Assembly: GCF_010983895.1 (NCBI RefSeq)
Contig: NZ_CP048836.1
Span: forward strand, 868,001-932,000
DNA length: 64,000 nucleotides
Source: Nitrogeniibacter mangrovi
GTDB taxonomy: Bacteria; Pseudomonadota; Gammaproteobacteria; Burkholderiales; Rhodocyclaceae
Reading direction: 5' to 3'
Under the pieces are notes generated by a model that had not been told where the DNA came from, ran no database searches, and saw only the letters and a program-made list of their open reading frames with translations. A program made the position numbers and the translations under genes. How positions within the stretch are numbered: position 1 is the first letter of the stretch; each line of letters begins with the position of its first letter. This document shows positions 1 through 11,043 of the stretch, piece by piece.

Positions 1-962
1 TGCGCCGCCTCTACAACGACCGCGAACTGGCGGGCATGGGGCGGGTGCTCGACGGCGTGCCGGTGGCCGGCTTCTCCACCTTCGGCGAGATCCTCGGCCT
101 CAACCTCAACCAGACCCTGACCGCGGTCTTCTTCTTTCGGGTGGCGGCGGGGCAGCGTTTCCATGACGAGTACGTGGACAACTTCGTCGCCCACTACGGC
201 GAGTTCAAGGCCTTCTTCCTGCGCCGCCAGGTGGCCAAGCTCAGCGGGCTGTCCAACGTGGTGGTGAGCCAGATCGAGGATTTCAAGCGCCAGCAGTTCG
301 AGACCACGCTCGACCTGACCGGCCTGGACGATGCCATGGCACGGGTGTTTCAGGGCATGAACGACCTGGGCAGCGAACTGGCCAGCGCCCACGCCCTGCG
401 CGAAGCCACGGCGGGCAAGCTGTCCGAGTGCGCCAACGACCTGTACGGGTCGATCGCCGAGCTGGGCGAGCATATCGGCGAGCAGGAATCCAGCGTGCAG
501 CAGGCGTCCGGCTCTCTCGACCGGCTCACCGGGCGCGCCACCGAGGTGGCCAGCAGCGCGCGTCACCTGGCCGAAGCGAGCGGACGCATCCAGAGCGTGG
601 TGGAGGCCATCCAGCAGATCGCCGACCAGACCAACCTGCTCGCCCTCAACGCCGCCATCGAGGCGGCGCGCGCGGGCGAGGCGGGGCGCGGCTTCTCGGT
701 GGTGGCCGACGAAGTGCGCAAGCTGGCGGAGAAATCCCGCAACAGCGCCGACGACATCGGCCGCGACATCTCCCATCTGGCCGGCGAGATCGGCACCGTC
801 GCCGAAGACATCGAGGCCCAGTCCTCCGGCGTGGAGGAGCTGTCGTCGCTGCTCGAAGCGATCAAGGCCTCGAGCGACCAGACCCACGGCACCGCGGAGC
901 ACACGCGCCGCGTCGCCGACACCCTGAAGGACCTGACCCGAACGGAGTATTCGTCGCACTGA
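1..962 (+). CDS. FIST-domain methyl-accepting chemotaxis-type protein (5' end outside window)
   Basis: The reading frame is open from base 3, so the gene starts left of the window; about 319 residues are visible. The first part ([17 protein letters not shown], then [12 protein letters not shown]) looks like the end of a FIST sensory domain, a family proposed to bind small ligands such as amino acids. A coiled stretch follows, then a cytoplasmic signalling domain with the hairpin-tip signature [20 protein letters not shown] and [11 protein letters not shown], the surface that contacts CheA/CheW. No membrane segment is visible, so it looks like a soluble receptor; the missing N-terminus could change that. 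It ends 55 bp before hypE on the same strand, so the two may be co-transcribed. The FIST call rests on a partial domain; the MCP call is secure. Confidence 0.85.
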   Translation, partial: RRLYNDRELAGMGRVLDGVPVAGFSTFGEILGLNLNQTLTAVFFFRVAAGQRFHDEYVDNFVAHYGEFKAFFLRRQVAKLSGLSNVVVSQIEDFKRQQFETTLDLTGLDDAMARVFQGMNDLGSELASAHALREATAGKLSECANDLYGSIAELGEHIGEQESSVQQASGSLDRLTGRATEVASSARHLAEASGRIQSVVEAIQQIADQTNLLALNAAIEAARAGEAGRGFSVVADEVRKLAEKSRNSADDIGRDISHLAGEIGTVAEDIEAQSSGVEELSSLLEAIKASSDQTHGTAEHTRRVADTLKDLTRTEYSSH

Positions 963-1017
963 TCCGGCAGGGCGGCGCCGGCCGCCCGGGGGACGTGCGA
1001 GTTGCCAGAGAAGGACC

Positions 1018-2064
1018 ATGCAAGCCAACTACACCCGTCCCCTCGACCTCAAGCGTGGTCGTGTCGACCTCTCCCACGGTGCCGGCGGCCGCGTCTCGGC
1101 CCAGCTGGTGCGCGAGCTGTTCGCGCGGCATTTTGCCAACCCGGCGCTCGATGCCGGCGACGACGGCGCGGTGCTGCCGGCGCCCGGCCCCGGCGAGCGC
1201 CTGGTGATGGCCACCGATGCCCATGTGGTCTCGCCGCTGTTCTTCCCCGGCGGCGACATCGGCTGCCTGTCGGTGCATGGCACCATCAACGACGTGGCGG
1301 TGATGGGCGCGCGACCGCTGTATCTGTCCGCCAGCTTCATCCTCGAGGAAGGCTATCCGCTCGCCGATCTGGCGCGCATCGTCGAATCGATGGCGCGCGC
1401 GGCCCGCGAGGCCGGCGTGCCGGTCGTGACCGGCGACACCAAGGTAGTGGAGCAGGGCAAGGGCGACGGGGTGTTCATCTCCACCACCGGGCTCGGCGCG
1501 CTGCCGGCCGGCCGCACGCTCTCGGGCAACCAGGCGCGGCCGGGCGATGCGATCCTGGTCTCGGGCACGATGGGCGATCATGGCATGGCGATCATGGCGC
1601 AGCGCGAATCCCTGGCCTTCGATTCCGAGATCGTCTCCGACACCGCCGCGCTGCACGGCCTGATCGCGCAGCTGCTCGAGGCTGCGCCCTCGGTGCGGGT
1701 GCTGCGCGACCCGACCCGCGGCGGCCTGGCCACCACGCTCAACGAGATCGCCAGCCAGTCCGGCGTCGGCATGGTGCTGGAGGAAAAGGCCATTCCGGTG
1801 CGCGAGCAGGTCGATGCCGCCTGTGAGCTGCTCGGGCTCGATCCGCTGTATGTGGCCAACGAGGGCAAGCTGGTCGTCGTGGTGCCGGCCGAACACGCCG
1901 AGGCCGCGCTGGCGGCCCTGCGCGCTCATCCGCTCGGATCCGACGCCGCGCGCATCGGCGAGATTGTCGAGGACGCCAACGCCTTCGTGCAGATCCGCAC
2001 CGGCTTCGGCGGCAAACGCATGGTGGACTGGCTCTCGGGCGAACAACTGCCGAGGATCTGCTGA
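1018..2064 (+). CDS. hypE: Hydrogenase maturation protein HypE (carbamoyl dehydratase)
   Basis: HypE receives a carbamoyl group from HypF on its C-terminal cysteine and dehydrates it with ATP to a thiocyanate, which supplies the CN- ligands of the NiFe site through HypCD. The 348-residue protein is normal length for the family. HGAGGR lies at residues 20-25, the ATP-binding GDDGAV follows, and the protein ends in PRIC, placing the carbamoyl-accepting cysteine as the last residue (348). The ATG is preceded by AAGGA at good spacing. In many genomes hypE closes a hypABFCDE operon; here its upstream neighbour is a chemoreceptor and its downstream neighbour is hypX, 63 bp away across a strong hairpin. 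Confidence 0.97.
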   Translation: MQANYTRPLDLKRGRVDLSHGAGGRVSAQLVRELFARHFANPALDAGDDGAVLPAPGPGERLVMATDAHVVSPLFFPGGDIGCLSVHGTINDVAVMGARPLYLSASFILEEGYPLADLARIVESMARAAREAGVPVVTGDTKVVEQGKGDGVFISTTGLGALPAGRTLSGNQARPGDAILVSGTMGDHGMAIMAQRESLAFDSEIVSDTAALHGLIAQLLEAAPSVRVLRDPTRGGLATTLNEIASQSGVGMVLEEKAIPVREQVDAACELLGLDPLYVANEGKLVVVVPAEHAEAALAALRAHPLGSDAARIGEIVEDANAFVQIRTGFGGKRMVDWLSGEQLPRIC

Positions 2065-2084
2065 TGATCCATTGCCACGACCAA

Positions 2085-2104
2085 TGGCGGGTTGAAACCC
2101 GCCA
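2085..2104 (+). other. Intercistronic hairpin between hypE and hypX
   Basis: A perfect 9-bp stem (TGGCGGGTT / AACCCGCCA) closed by a two-base GA apex lies 20 bp after the hypE stop and 24 bp before the hypX start. No T-run follows, so it is not a classical terminator. It could protect the 3' end of the hypE message or tune read-through. A second, weaker pairing (CCATTG with CAATGG) overlaps its left arm. Confidence 0.6.
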
Positions 2105-2127
2105 ATGCCGATTCGAGGCCTGAGCCC

Positions 2128-3842
2128 ATGCGCATCCTCCTGCTCACTCACAGTTTCAACAGTCTCACCCAGCGTCTCTACGCCGAACTGCGCGAGGACG
2201 GGCATGAGCTGTCCGTGGAATTCGACATCAACGATGCGGTGGCCGAGGAGGCGGTGGCCCTGTTCGCGCCCGATCTCGTGCTCGCGCCCTTCCTCAAGCG
2301 CGCGGTGCCCGAGGCGATCTGGCGCGCGCATCCGACCCTGATCGTGCATCCGGGCATCGTCGGCGATCGCGGCCCGTCGGCGCTGGACTGGGCGATCATG
2401 GGCGGCGCGACCGAATGGGGCGTGACCGTGCTGCAGGCCGAGGCGCAGATGGATGCCGGACCGATCTGGGCGACGCGCGCCTTCGCCCTGCGCGAGGCGA
2501 CCAAGGCGAGCCTGTATCGCAGCGAAGTGACCGACGCGGCCCTCGCCGCGGTGCGCGAGGCGATCGGCCGCCTGGCCGACTGGCGCGCCGGCACATGGCG
2601 GCCCACCGCGCTGGCCGACTGGCCAGAGGCGCGCGGCCAGTGGCGCGAGCTCATGCGCCAGGCCGACCGGCGCATCGACTGGGCGGCCGACGACACCGCC
2701 ACGGTGCTGCGCAAGATCCGCGCGGCCGACGGCTTTCCGGGCGTGGCCGATGCGCTCTTCGGCGCCCCCTGCCATCTGTTCGACGCCCGCCCCGCGCCGG
2801 GGCTCGGCGGTGCGCCGGGCGAACTCATCGGCCGCTGCGACGGGGCGGTGCTGCGCGCGACCGTCGACGGTGCGGTGTGGATCGGCCATGTGAAACGCGC
2901 CGACAGCGACCCGCCCTTCAAGCTGCCGGCCACGGTGGCCTTCGAGGCCGAGGCGGCCACGCTGCCGGCCATCGAGGCGGACGCTGACATCGGCTACCGC
3001 GAATCCGACGACGGCCAGGTGGGCTTTCTGCGCTTCGACTTCTACAACGGCGCCATGAGCACCGATCAATGCCGGCGCCTGCAGGCGGCCATCGAGACCG
3101 CCGGCCGGCGGCCCACGCGGGTGCTGGTGCTCGAGGGCGGGGCGGATTTCTGGTCCAACGGCATCCACCTCAACCGCATTGAGGCGGCCGCCTCGCCGGC
3201 GGACGCATCCTGGGCCAACATCAACGCCATGGACGACGTGTGCCTGGCGCTGTTGAGCCTGACGGACAAGCTCACCGTGGCCGCGTTGCGCGGCAACGCC
3301 GGCGCCGGCGGCTGCTTCCTGGCGCTCGCGGCCGACCGGGTGTGGGCGCGCGAGGGCGTGGTGCTCAATCCGCACTACAAGAACATGGGCAACCTGTTCG
3401 GCTCGGAATACTGGACCTATCTGCTGCCGCGCCGGGTGGGCGAGGCGCGGGCGCAGGCGATCATGGCCGACCGTCTGCCGCTGCTGGCGCGGGCGGCGCA
3501 GCGCATCGGGCTGATCGACGCCTGCTTCGGCGATACGGCTGACGCCTTCGTCGCCGGGGTGTCCCGTCGTGCCGGCGCCCTCGCGTCCGATGCGGACTTT
3601 GCCGCCCGGCTGGCGGACAAGCGCACGGCGCGCGAGCGCGACGAGGCGCAGCGGCCCCTGGCGGCCTATCGCGAGGACGAACTGGCGCACATGCAACGCA
3701 ACTTCTTCGGCTTCGATCCGAGCTATCACGTGGCCCGCTATCACTTCGTGGCCAAGACGCCGCAGTCATGGACGCCGCGTCATCTGGCACGCCACCGCGA
3801 CATTGGCTGGCGCGTGCCGGAGCCGGCCGGGGAGGCGCGCTG

Positions 3843-3843
<1 letters not shown>
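2128..3843 (+). CDS. hypX: HypX/HoxX, CO-ligand synthesis for NiFe hydrogenase
   Basis: A two-domain maturation factor. Studied HypX proteins turn a formyl group (from formyl-THF via formyl-CoA) into the CO ligand of the NiFe centre under aerobic conditions. The N-terminal half resembles formyltransferases (VHPGIVGDRG near residue 75, then GPIWATRAF). The C-terminal half, from about residue 290, is an enoyl-CoA hydratase/isomerase fold (GGADFWSNGIHLNRIE near 336; LRGNAGAGGCFLALAADR, the oxyanion-hole region). A TTG 36 bp upstream would also fit the frame, but I chose the ATG at 2128: it has GAGG upstream and begins MRILLLTHSFNS as family members do. This gives 571 residues, full length. Its stop overlaps the hoxA start (TGATG). 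Confidence 0.93.
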
Positions 3844-5288
<1,445 letters not shown>

Positions 5289-5298
5289 ATGCGTCGGT

Positions 5299-5318
5299 GC
5301 GCCCGGCCGGTCGGGCGC
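5299..5318. terminator. Hairpin between convergent hoxA and phosphate transporter
   Basis: A 7-bp perfect GC stem (GCGCCCG / CGGGCGC, loop GCCGGT) sits in the 37-bp gap between two genes that end facing each other. It has no T-run on either side, so it is at best a weak or factor-assisted bidirectional terminator. Confidence 0.45.
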
Positions 5319-5325
5319 CCGCCGG

Positions 5326-6912
5326 TCAGGGCAGCATCATCCCGCGGATGGTGTAGAACAGCAGCGCCGCCATCAGCGCCGAGGCCGGCACCGTGATCAC
5401 CCAGGCGGCGGCGATGCGCATCAGCTGGGAGCGCTTGACCAGCTCGTAGCGATACACGCGCTTGAGCGCCTTGCGCTCCTGCTTGGAGAAATGCGCCGGG
5501 TCCAGCTGCGCCTTGGCCTGGGCCTTGAGCTCCTGCAGCATCACGCCTTTCTCGGCGACCGGCGCCTTGTTGAAGCGCTCGATGAAGGCATCGATGGCGG
5601 CCTGGTCGCCTTCCGGGTGGTGGGCCTTGATCTCGTCCTCGATGCGCGCGTACTTGCGCTTGATCCACTCGCGCAGGAAGCCGACGCCGAACACGCCGCC
5701 CACGGCGATGTGGGTGGAGCTGACCGGCAGGCCCAGCTGGCTGGCGATGATCACGGTGATGGTCGCGGCCATGGCGATGCAGTAGGCGCGGGTCTGGTCC
5801 AGCTCGGTGATCTCCGAGCCCACGGTGCGGATCACCTTCGGGCCGTAGAGGGCGAGGCCGAAGGCGATGCCGATGGCGCCGATCATCATCACCCACAGCG
5901 GGATCGCCGCCTGGGCGTGGAACTCGCCCGAGGCGGACTGCAGCGCATCGACGATGGCGGCCAGCGGGCCGACCGCATTGGCCACGTCGTTGGAGCCGTG
6001 CGCGAACGACAAGGCCGCCGCGGCGAAGATCAGCGGAATGGTGAACAGCTGCTTGACGCCTTCCTTGTCGTTGGACAGGCGGGCCGCCTGACGCGCGATC
6101 ATCGGCCGCACCACCAGCAGGGTCAGCACGGCGAACACCAGGCCGTAGAGCACCGCTTCGACGAAGCTCACCTTCCAGATCGCCTTGACGCCCTTGAGCA
6201 GCAGGTAGGTGCCCGAGGTCCAGGCCATCAGGGCGATGAGGATGGGCACCCACTTGAGCGCCGCGGCGCGCATGTCGGCGCGGTAGGTGATGCGATGCTT
6301 GACCAGGTAGAGGAAGCCGGCGGCGATGAGGCCGCCGAGGATCGGGGAGATCACCCAGGAGGCCACGATCTGGCCCACCGTCGCCCAGTTGGCGACATCG
6401 AAGCCGCTGGCGGCGATGCCGGCGCCGAGCACCGCGCCGACGATGGAGTGGGTGGTCGACACCGGCGCGCCCACGGCGGTGGCGACGTTGAGCCACAGGG
6501 CGCCGGCGAGCAGGGCGGCCAGCATGAGCCAGATGAAGGTGTCACCGCGCGGCAGCAGGGCGGCGTTGATGATGCCCTTGCGGATGGTGCCGACGACCTC
6601 GCCGCCGGCGATCAGGGCGCCGGCCGCCTCGAAGATGGCGGCGATGATCAGGGCGAGCCCGAGGGTCATGGCCTTGGAGCCCACCGCCGGGCCGACGTTG
6701 TTGGCCACGTCGTTGGCGCCGATGTTCATGGCCATGTAGCCGCCGATGACCGCGGCGGCCACCAGCATGGCGCTGAACTGGCCGCCGATGCCCCGGGCCG
6801 AGGCGTAGAGCATCACGCCGATGATGAACAGCAGGCCCATGCCCATCCGGAACAGTTCGCCGCTGCTCGGCTGGGTGGCCTGCTCGATCTTGCTGATGTG
6901 CTGGAGTTCCAC
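5326..6912 (-). CDS. PiT-family inorganic phosphate transporter
   Basis: Low-affinity, ion-coupled phosphate permease of the inner membrane. It has the two family signatures GANDVANNVGP near the N-terminus and GSNDVANAVGP in the second half, with many hydrophobic segments, and a long hydrophilic loop plus C-terminal cytoplasmic stretch before the last membrane segment. I chose the GTG at 6912 (VELQHISKIEQ), preceded by GGGGAA about 8 nt upstream, giving 528 residues; the frame stays open further up but that part has no family character. It lies on the opposite strand between hoxA and hoxB and splits the hydrogen-sensing genes. Nothing in its sequence ties it to hydrogenase; no clear Pho box was found upstream. 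Confidence 0.93.
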   Translation of the reverse strand: MELQHISKIEQATQPSSGELFRMGMGLLFIIGVMLYASARGIGGQFSAMLVAAAVIGGYMAMNIGANDVANNVGPAVGSKAMTLGLALIIAAIFEAAGALIAGGEVVGTIRKGIINAALLPRGDTFIWLMLAALLAGALWLNVATAVGAPVSTTHSIVGAVLGAGIAASGFDVANWATVGQIVASWVISPILGGLIAAGFLYLVKHRITYRADMRAAALKWVPILIALMAWTSGTYLLLKGVKAIWKVSFVEAVLYGLVFAVLTLLVVRPMIARQAARLSNDKEGVKQLFTIPLIFAAAALSFAHGSNDVANAVGPLAAIVDALQSASGEFHAQAAIPLWVMMIGAIGIAFGLALYGPKVIRTVGSEITELDQTRAYCIAMAATITVIIASQLGLPVSSTHIAVGGVFGVGFLREWIKRKYARIEDEIKAHHPEGDQAAIDAFIERFNKAPVAEKGVMLQELKAQAKAQLDPAHFSKQERKALKRVYRYELVKRSQLMRIAAAWVITVPASALMAALLFYTIRGMMLP

Positions 6913-7070
6913 GCGTCGTTCCCCGGGTCGGCAAAGGCGGAATTGTTTCAGATTTGTGACGTGAAATAAACGAACATGGATCAATTTTGGTGTAACTCGG
7001 GCCGACCGCCGGCGCACGCTGTCCAGCGCATGCGACGACGGGGCCGGCCGACTGTGATTCAATACGACTC

Positions 7071-8066
7071 ATGAATGTCCTCTGGCTTCAGTCCGGCGGC
7101 TGCGGCGGCTGCACCATGTCGCTGCTGTGCGCCGAGACCCCCGATCTCATGGCCATGCTGGCCGACGCCGGCATCGACTTCCTGTGGCACCCGAGCCTGT
7201 CCGAGGCCAGCGGCGCGGAGGCGGTCGAATTGCTGTCCGCGTGCGCCTCGGGCGCGCGGCCGCTCGATGTGCTGTGCGTCGAGGGCGCGCTGCTGCGCGG
7301 CCCCCATGGCAGCGGCCGCTTTCACATGCTCGCCGGCACCGGACGCCCCATGATCGAGTGGGTGCGCGAGCTGGCCGGGCGGGCGACCCATACGGTGGCC
7401 GTCGGCACCTGCGCCGCCTACGGGGGCGTCAGCGCCGCCGGGGCGAACCTGACCGACGCCTGCGGCCTGCAATACGACGGTGACGCGTCCGGCGGCCTGC
7501 TCGGCGCCGAGTACCGCAGCGGCAGTGGTCTGCCGGTGATCAACGTGGCCGGCTGCCCGACCCACCCGGACTGGGTGATCGAGACCCTGCTGGCGCTGGC
7601 GCTGGGGGAGTTCGGCGCCGAGGCCATGGACGCGCTCGGGCGACCCCGTTTCTACGCCGATCACCTCGTCCATCACGGCTGCTCGCGCAACGAGTTCTAC
7701 GAATTCAAGGCCAGCGCCGAAAAGCCGTCGGACCTGGGCTGCATGATGGAGCACATGGGCTGCAAGGGCACCCAGGCCCATGCGGACTGCAACCTGCGGC
7801 CATGGAACGGCATGGGCTCGTGCACCTCGGGCGGCTATCCGTGCATCAGCTGCACCGAGCCGGGCTTCGAGGAGCCGGGCCATCCCTTTGCCGAAACGCC
7901 CAAGGTCGGGGGCATCCCCATCGGCCTGCCCACCGACATGCCCAAGGCCTGGTTCGTGGCGCTGGCGGCCCTGTCCAAGTCGGCGACGCCGAAGCGGGTG
8001 CGGGTCAATGCCACCGCCGACCATGCCGTGATCGCCCCGGTCAATCGCAAGACCGGGCTCAAGTGA
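7071..8066 (+). CDS. hoxB: HoxB, small subunit of H2-sensing regulatory [NiFe] hydrogenase
   Basis: Electron-transfer subunit of the regulatory hydrogenase (HupU/HoxB family), 331 residues. It begins MNVLWLQSGGCGGC: the proximal-cluster cysteines are at residues 11 and 14 and there is no twin-arginine leader, as expected for a cytoplasmic sensor rather than an exported uptake hydrogenase. Downstream ligands include HHGCSRNEFYEFKA and the cysteine-rich stretch CNLRPWNG...CTSGGYPCISC. No Shine-Dalgarno is evident (the ATG follows TACGACTC), suggesting low translation, fitting a sensor. It is followed 13 bp later by hoxC. The 158 bp to the divergent phosphate transporter must hold its promoter, but I could not recognise one. 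Confidence 0.96.
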   Translation: MNVLWLQSGGCGGCTMSLLCAETPDLMAMLADAGIDFLWHPSLSEASGAEAVELLSACASGARPLDVLCVEGALLRGPHGSGRFHMLAGTGRPMIEWVRELAGRATHTVAVGTCAAYGGVSAAGANLTDACGLQYDGDASGGLLGAEYRSGSGLPVINVAGCPTHPDWVIETLLALALGEFGAEAMDALGRPRFYADHLVHHGCSRNEFYEFKASAEKPSDLGCMMEHMGCKGTQAHADCNLRPWNGMGSCTSGGYPCISCTEPGFEEPGHPFAETPKVGGIPIGLPTDMPKAWFVALAALSKSATPKRVRVNATADHAVIAPVNRKTGLK

Positions 8067-8079
8067 GGCGCCGCCGGTC

Positions 8080-9543
8080 ATGAGCCGACAGATTCTCGGC
8101 CCCTTCAATCGCGTCGAAGGCGATCTGGAAGTCAGCCTCGAGAGCGAGGCCGGGCGGGTCACCGCCGCGTGGGTGAACTCGCCCATGTATCGGGGCTTCG
8201 AGCAGATCCTGGTCGGCAAGGCGCCCAGCGATGCGCTGGTGATGGTGCCGCGCATCTGTGGCATCTGCTCGGTGTCCCAGTCGGTGGCCGCGGCGGCGGC
8301 GCTGGCCGACGCCAGCGGCGCACGCATGCCGCCCAATGGCGAGCGCGCGGTCAACCTGATGCTGGCCACCGAGAACCTGGCCGACCACCTGACCCACTTC
8401 TACCTTTTCTTCATGCCGGACTTCGCCCGCGAAGCCTATGCGGGGCAGCCGTGGTTCGACGACATCGCCGCCCGCTTCAAGGCCGTGCGTGGCGCCGCCA
8501 CGGCCGAGGCGCTGGCCGCGCGTGCGCGCTTCTTCCGGATCATGGGGCTGCTGGCGGGCAAGTGGCCGCATACCCTCAGCATCCATGCCGGTGGCTCGGC
8601 GCGGGCGGTCGGGCCGACCGAGCGGGTGCGCCTGCTGTCCATGGTGCGCGAGTTCCGCGCCTGGCTGGAACGCCACCTGTTCGGCGACCGGCTCGAGGCG
8701 GTTACCGCCATCGACTCGCTCGAGGCGCTGTGGGCCTGGGCCGACACGGCGGGGCCGGCGGCCTCGGACCTGGGGCGTTTCCTGCAGCTGTGCCGCGCCC
8801 TCGACCTGGGCGCGCTCGGCCAGGCGCCCGGGGTGCCGCGCTACCTGAGCCACGGCAACTATCCGGTCGATGGCGTGCCGGGGTTCGCCCGTGGCGTGTG
8901 GGACGCCGATGCGGCGGCGGTGACGCCCTTCGATGCCGCGGACGTGGCCGAGGATATCGCCCATGCCTGGCTGGCGGGCAGCGCGACGGCGCGTCACCCG
9001 CTGGAGGGCCAGACCCATCCGGACGCCGACAAGGCCGACGCCTACAGCTGGTGCAAGGCGCCGCGCTGGCGCGGCCACACCGTGCAATGCGGCGCCCTGT
9101 CGCGTCAGGTGGTCGACGGCCACCCGCTGGCGCGCGATCTGGTGATGCAGGGCGGGGGCAACGTGATGAGCCGGGTGATCGGCCGTCTGCTCGAGATCGC
9201 GCGGGTGGTGCCGCTGATGGAGCAATGGTTGCGCGCGCTGGCGCCGGGCGAGCCCTTCCACGTGCCCACGACGCTGCCGGACGAGGCCTGCGGCACCGGA
9301 CTGGTGGAGGCGGCGCGTGGCGCGCTGGGGCACTGGCTGGTGGTGCGCAGGGGGCGCATCCACAACTACCAGATCATCGCGCCGACCACCTGGAATTTCT
9401 CCCCCCGGGATGCCTCCGGAGTGCCCGGCGCGCTGGAGCAGGCCCTGGTGGACACCCCGGTGGGGGCCGGCGACACCATGCCGGTGGCGGTACAGCACGT
9501 GGTGCGCTCCTTCGATCCGTGCATGGTGTGCACGGTGCATTGA
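8080..9543 (+). CDS. hoxC: HoxC, large subunit of H2-sensing regulatory [NiFe] hydrogenase
   Basis: Catalytic/sensing subunit (HupV/HoxC family), 487 residues. The N-terminal NiFe ligand motif is RICGICSVSQS (C60, C63); the C-terminal pair is in DPCMVCTVH and the protein stops right after that histidine. Regulatory hydrogenases lack the C-terminal extension that a protease removes from ordinary large subunits, so this ending is diagnostic. Residues I62 and F110, the bulky pair shown in Ralstonia eutropha HoxC to narrow the gas channel and protect from O2, are present at the same numbers here. The enzyme should therefore sense H2 in air. hoxJ follows after 10 bp. Confidence 0.97.
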   Translation: MSRQILGPFNRVEGDLEVSLESEAGRVTAAWVNSPMYRGFEQILVGKAPSDALVMVPRICGICSVSQSVAAAAALADASGARMPPNGERAVNLMLATENLADHLTHFYLFFMPDFAREAYAGQPWFDDIAARFKAVRGAATAEALAARARFFRIMGLLAGKWPHTLSIHAGGSARAVGPTERVRLLSMVREFRAWLERHLFGDRLEAVTAIDSLEALWAWADTAGPAASDLGRFLQLCRALDLGALGQAPGVPRYLSHGNYPVDGVPGFARGVWDADAAAVTPFDAADVAEDIAHAWLAGSATARHPLEGQTHPDADKADAYSWCKAPRWRGHTVQCGALSRQVVDGHPLARDLVMQGGGNVMSRVIGRLLEIARVVPLMEQWLRALAPGEPFHVPTTLPDEACGTGLVEAARGALGHWLVVRRGRIHNYQIIAPTTWNFSPRDASGVPGALEQALVDTPVGAGDTMPVAVQHVVRSFDPCMVCTVH

Positions 9544-9553
9544 GGCAGATGCC

Positions 9554-10927
9554 ATGGCGCAGACCGACGACCACGACGAAGACATCGGCCACACCGGCCA
9601 TCCGGGCGAGCTGGTCGGCGTCGGCGAGGACGTGTGGATGGACGTCATCCACAAGATGGACGAGGTCTACTCCGATCTGCTGCAGTACGAGGTGGCGCTG
9701 GAGGAGAAGAACGCCAAGCTGGAGGAGTCGCAGCAGTTCATCTTCTCGGTGCTCACCGCCATGTCGGACATCCTCGTGGTGTGCGGGCGCGACGGCACCA
9801 TCGAGGATGTGAACCCGGCGCTCGAGCTGATGTGCGGCAAGAGCGCCGAGGCCTTGCGCGGCACCTCCATGTTCGAGCTGTTCGCCACCGAGGCGGCCCG
9901 GGCCACGGCCCGGGAGCTGTTCAGCCCGTTCAACGCTGGCGAGGTGCACGATTGCGAACTGCCGCTGGCCGGTCGCGACGGCATGGCGGTGCCGGCCTCG
10001 TTCAACTGCCGGCCGCGCTTCAACGCCGTGGGCAAGTCGCTCGGGCTGGTGGTCACCGGGCGCCCCATCGGTGAGCTGCAGAAGGCCTACCATCAACTGC
10101 GCCAGGCCCATGAAGACCTCAAGCTCACCCAGCAGCAGCTGCTCCATTCGGAGAAGATGGCCTCGCTCGGCCGCCTGGTGGCGGGCGTCGCCCACGAGCT
10201 CAACAACCCGATCAGCTTCATCCTCGGCAATGTGCATGCGCTGCGCCGCTACGCGGGCCGGCTCGAGGAGTACCTGGCAGCGGTGCATGCGGCCCCGCAG
10301 GACAGCGCGCTCGCCGCACTGCGCGAGCGTCTGCGCATCGATCGCATCCTCGCCGATCTCGATCCGCTCATCGATGGCACCATCGAGGGGGCCGAGCGCA
10401 CCCGCCAGATCGTCGATGGTCTCAAGCGCTTCTCCGCGGTCGATCGCGACGAGCACCAGGTCTTCGATCTGGCCGAGGTGATCGAGCGGGCGGTGCGCTG
10501 GGTCAGCCAGGCGGTGCGGCGCCCGTTCGAGGTGACCCTGAACGTGCCCGCGCCGCTGTTCGTGATCGGCTCGGCCGGGCAGATGCAGCAGGTCATGATG
10601 AACCTGGTGCAGAACGCCTTCGATGCCGCCAGCGATCAGAGCCCGCCGCGCCTGGAAGTGTCGGCCGAGCGGCGCGCCGTCGACGGCCGGCCCGAGGTGT
10701 GCCTGCGCTTTCATGACAACGGCCCCGGCATCGATGCGGCCCATGTGGACCGGATCTTCGACCCCTTCTTCACCACCAAGCCGGTCGGGCAGGGCACCGG
10801 GCTGGGGCTGTCCATCAGCTACGGCATCGTCGAACGTCACGGGGGACGGTTGCAGGCCCGGTCGGCCCCCGAGGGCGGGGCCGTGTTCCTCGTGACGCTG
10901 CCGCTGCACGAGGGGCCGGCGGAATGA
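9554..10927 (+). CDS. hoxJ: HoxJ, PAS histidine kinase coupled to the regulatory hydrogenase
   Basis: Soluble histidine kinase that receives the H2 signal from HoxBC and acts on HoxA. 457 residues: an N-terminal segment with a short coiled coil, a PAS domain (about 65-175), a dimerisation helix with phospho-acceptor H214 ([11 protein letters not shown]), and an HATPase domain with N box [11 protein letters not shown]1 DNGPGID, F box DPFFTTKP and G2 GQGTGLGLS. All ATP-binding boxes are complete. The laboratory R. eutropha H16 HoxJ is reported inactive through a glycine substitution in the ATP-binding region; the glycines are intact here, so the cascade is probably functional. I chose the ATG 10 bp after hoxC; the longer open frame runs through hoxC and is not used. 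Confidence 0.94.
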   Translation: MAQTDDHDEDIGHTGHPGELVGVGEDVWMDVIHKMDEVYSDLLQYEVALEEKNAKLEESQQFIFSVLTAMSDILVVCGRDGTIEDVNPALELMCGKSAEALRGTSMFELFATEAARATARELFSPFNAGEVHDCELPLAGRDGMAVPASFNCRPRFNAVGKSLGLVVTGRPIGELQKAYHQLRQAHEDLKLTQQQLLHSEKMASLGRLVAGVAHELNNPISFILGNVHALRRYAGRLEEYLAAVHAAPQDSALAALRERLRIDRILADLDPLIDGTIEGAERTRQIVDGLKRFSAVDRDEHQVFDLAEVIERAVRWVSQAVRRPFEVTLNVPAPLFVIGSAGQMQQVMMNLVQNAFDAASDQSPPRLEVSAERRAVDGRPEVCLRFHDNGPGIDAAHVDRIFDPFFTTKPVGQGTGLGLSISYGIVERHGGRLQARSAPEGGAVFLVTLPLHEGPAE

Positions 10928-10966
10928 AGGCCGGCGTTCGACCGGTCGGCGCGCATCCACCTGTGG

Positions 10967-11040
10967 CAATGAAGTGGAAGCCGCATTGTCAGGCCCGCCG
11001 CCGTCCAGGCTCACAACCGGCCGCCAATGGGACGCCATTG
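10967..11040 (+). promoter_or_regulatory. Two CAATG/CATTG dyads upstream of hupE, candidate HoxA sites
   Basis: CAATG at 10967-10971 pairs with CATTG at 10984-10988 (12-bp spacer). CAATGG at 11025-11030 pairs with CCATTG at 11035-11040 (4-bp spacer). The centres are 55 bp apart and both lie upstream of the candidate sigma-54 promoter. Sigma-54 activators bind dyads upstream of the promoter; assigning these to HoxA is inference. The inner dyad is unusually close to the -24 element for an enhancer. Confidence 0.4.
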
Positions 11041-11043
11041 TCC

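Noticed and set aside
862-3744. 960-codon minus-strand open frame over hypE and hypX
   Set aside because: Low-complexity H/R/G/A-rich shadow of well-supported plus-strand genes, caused by high GC.
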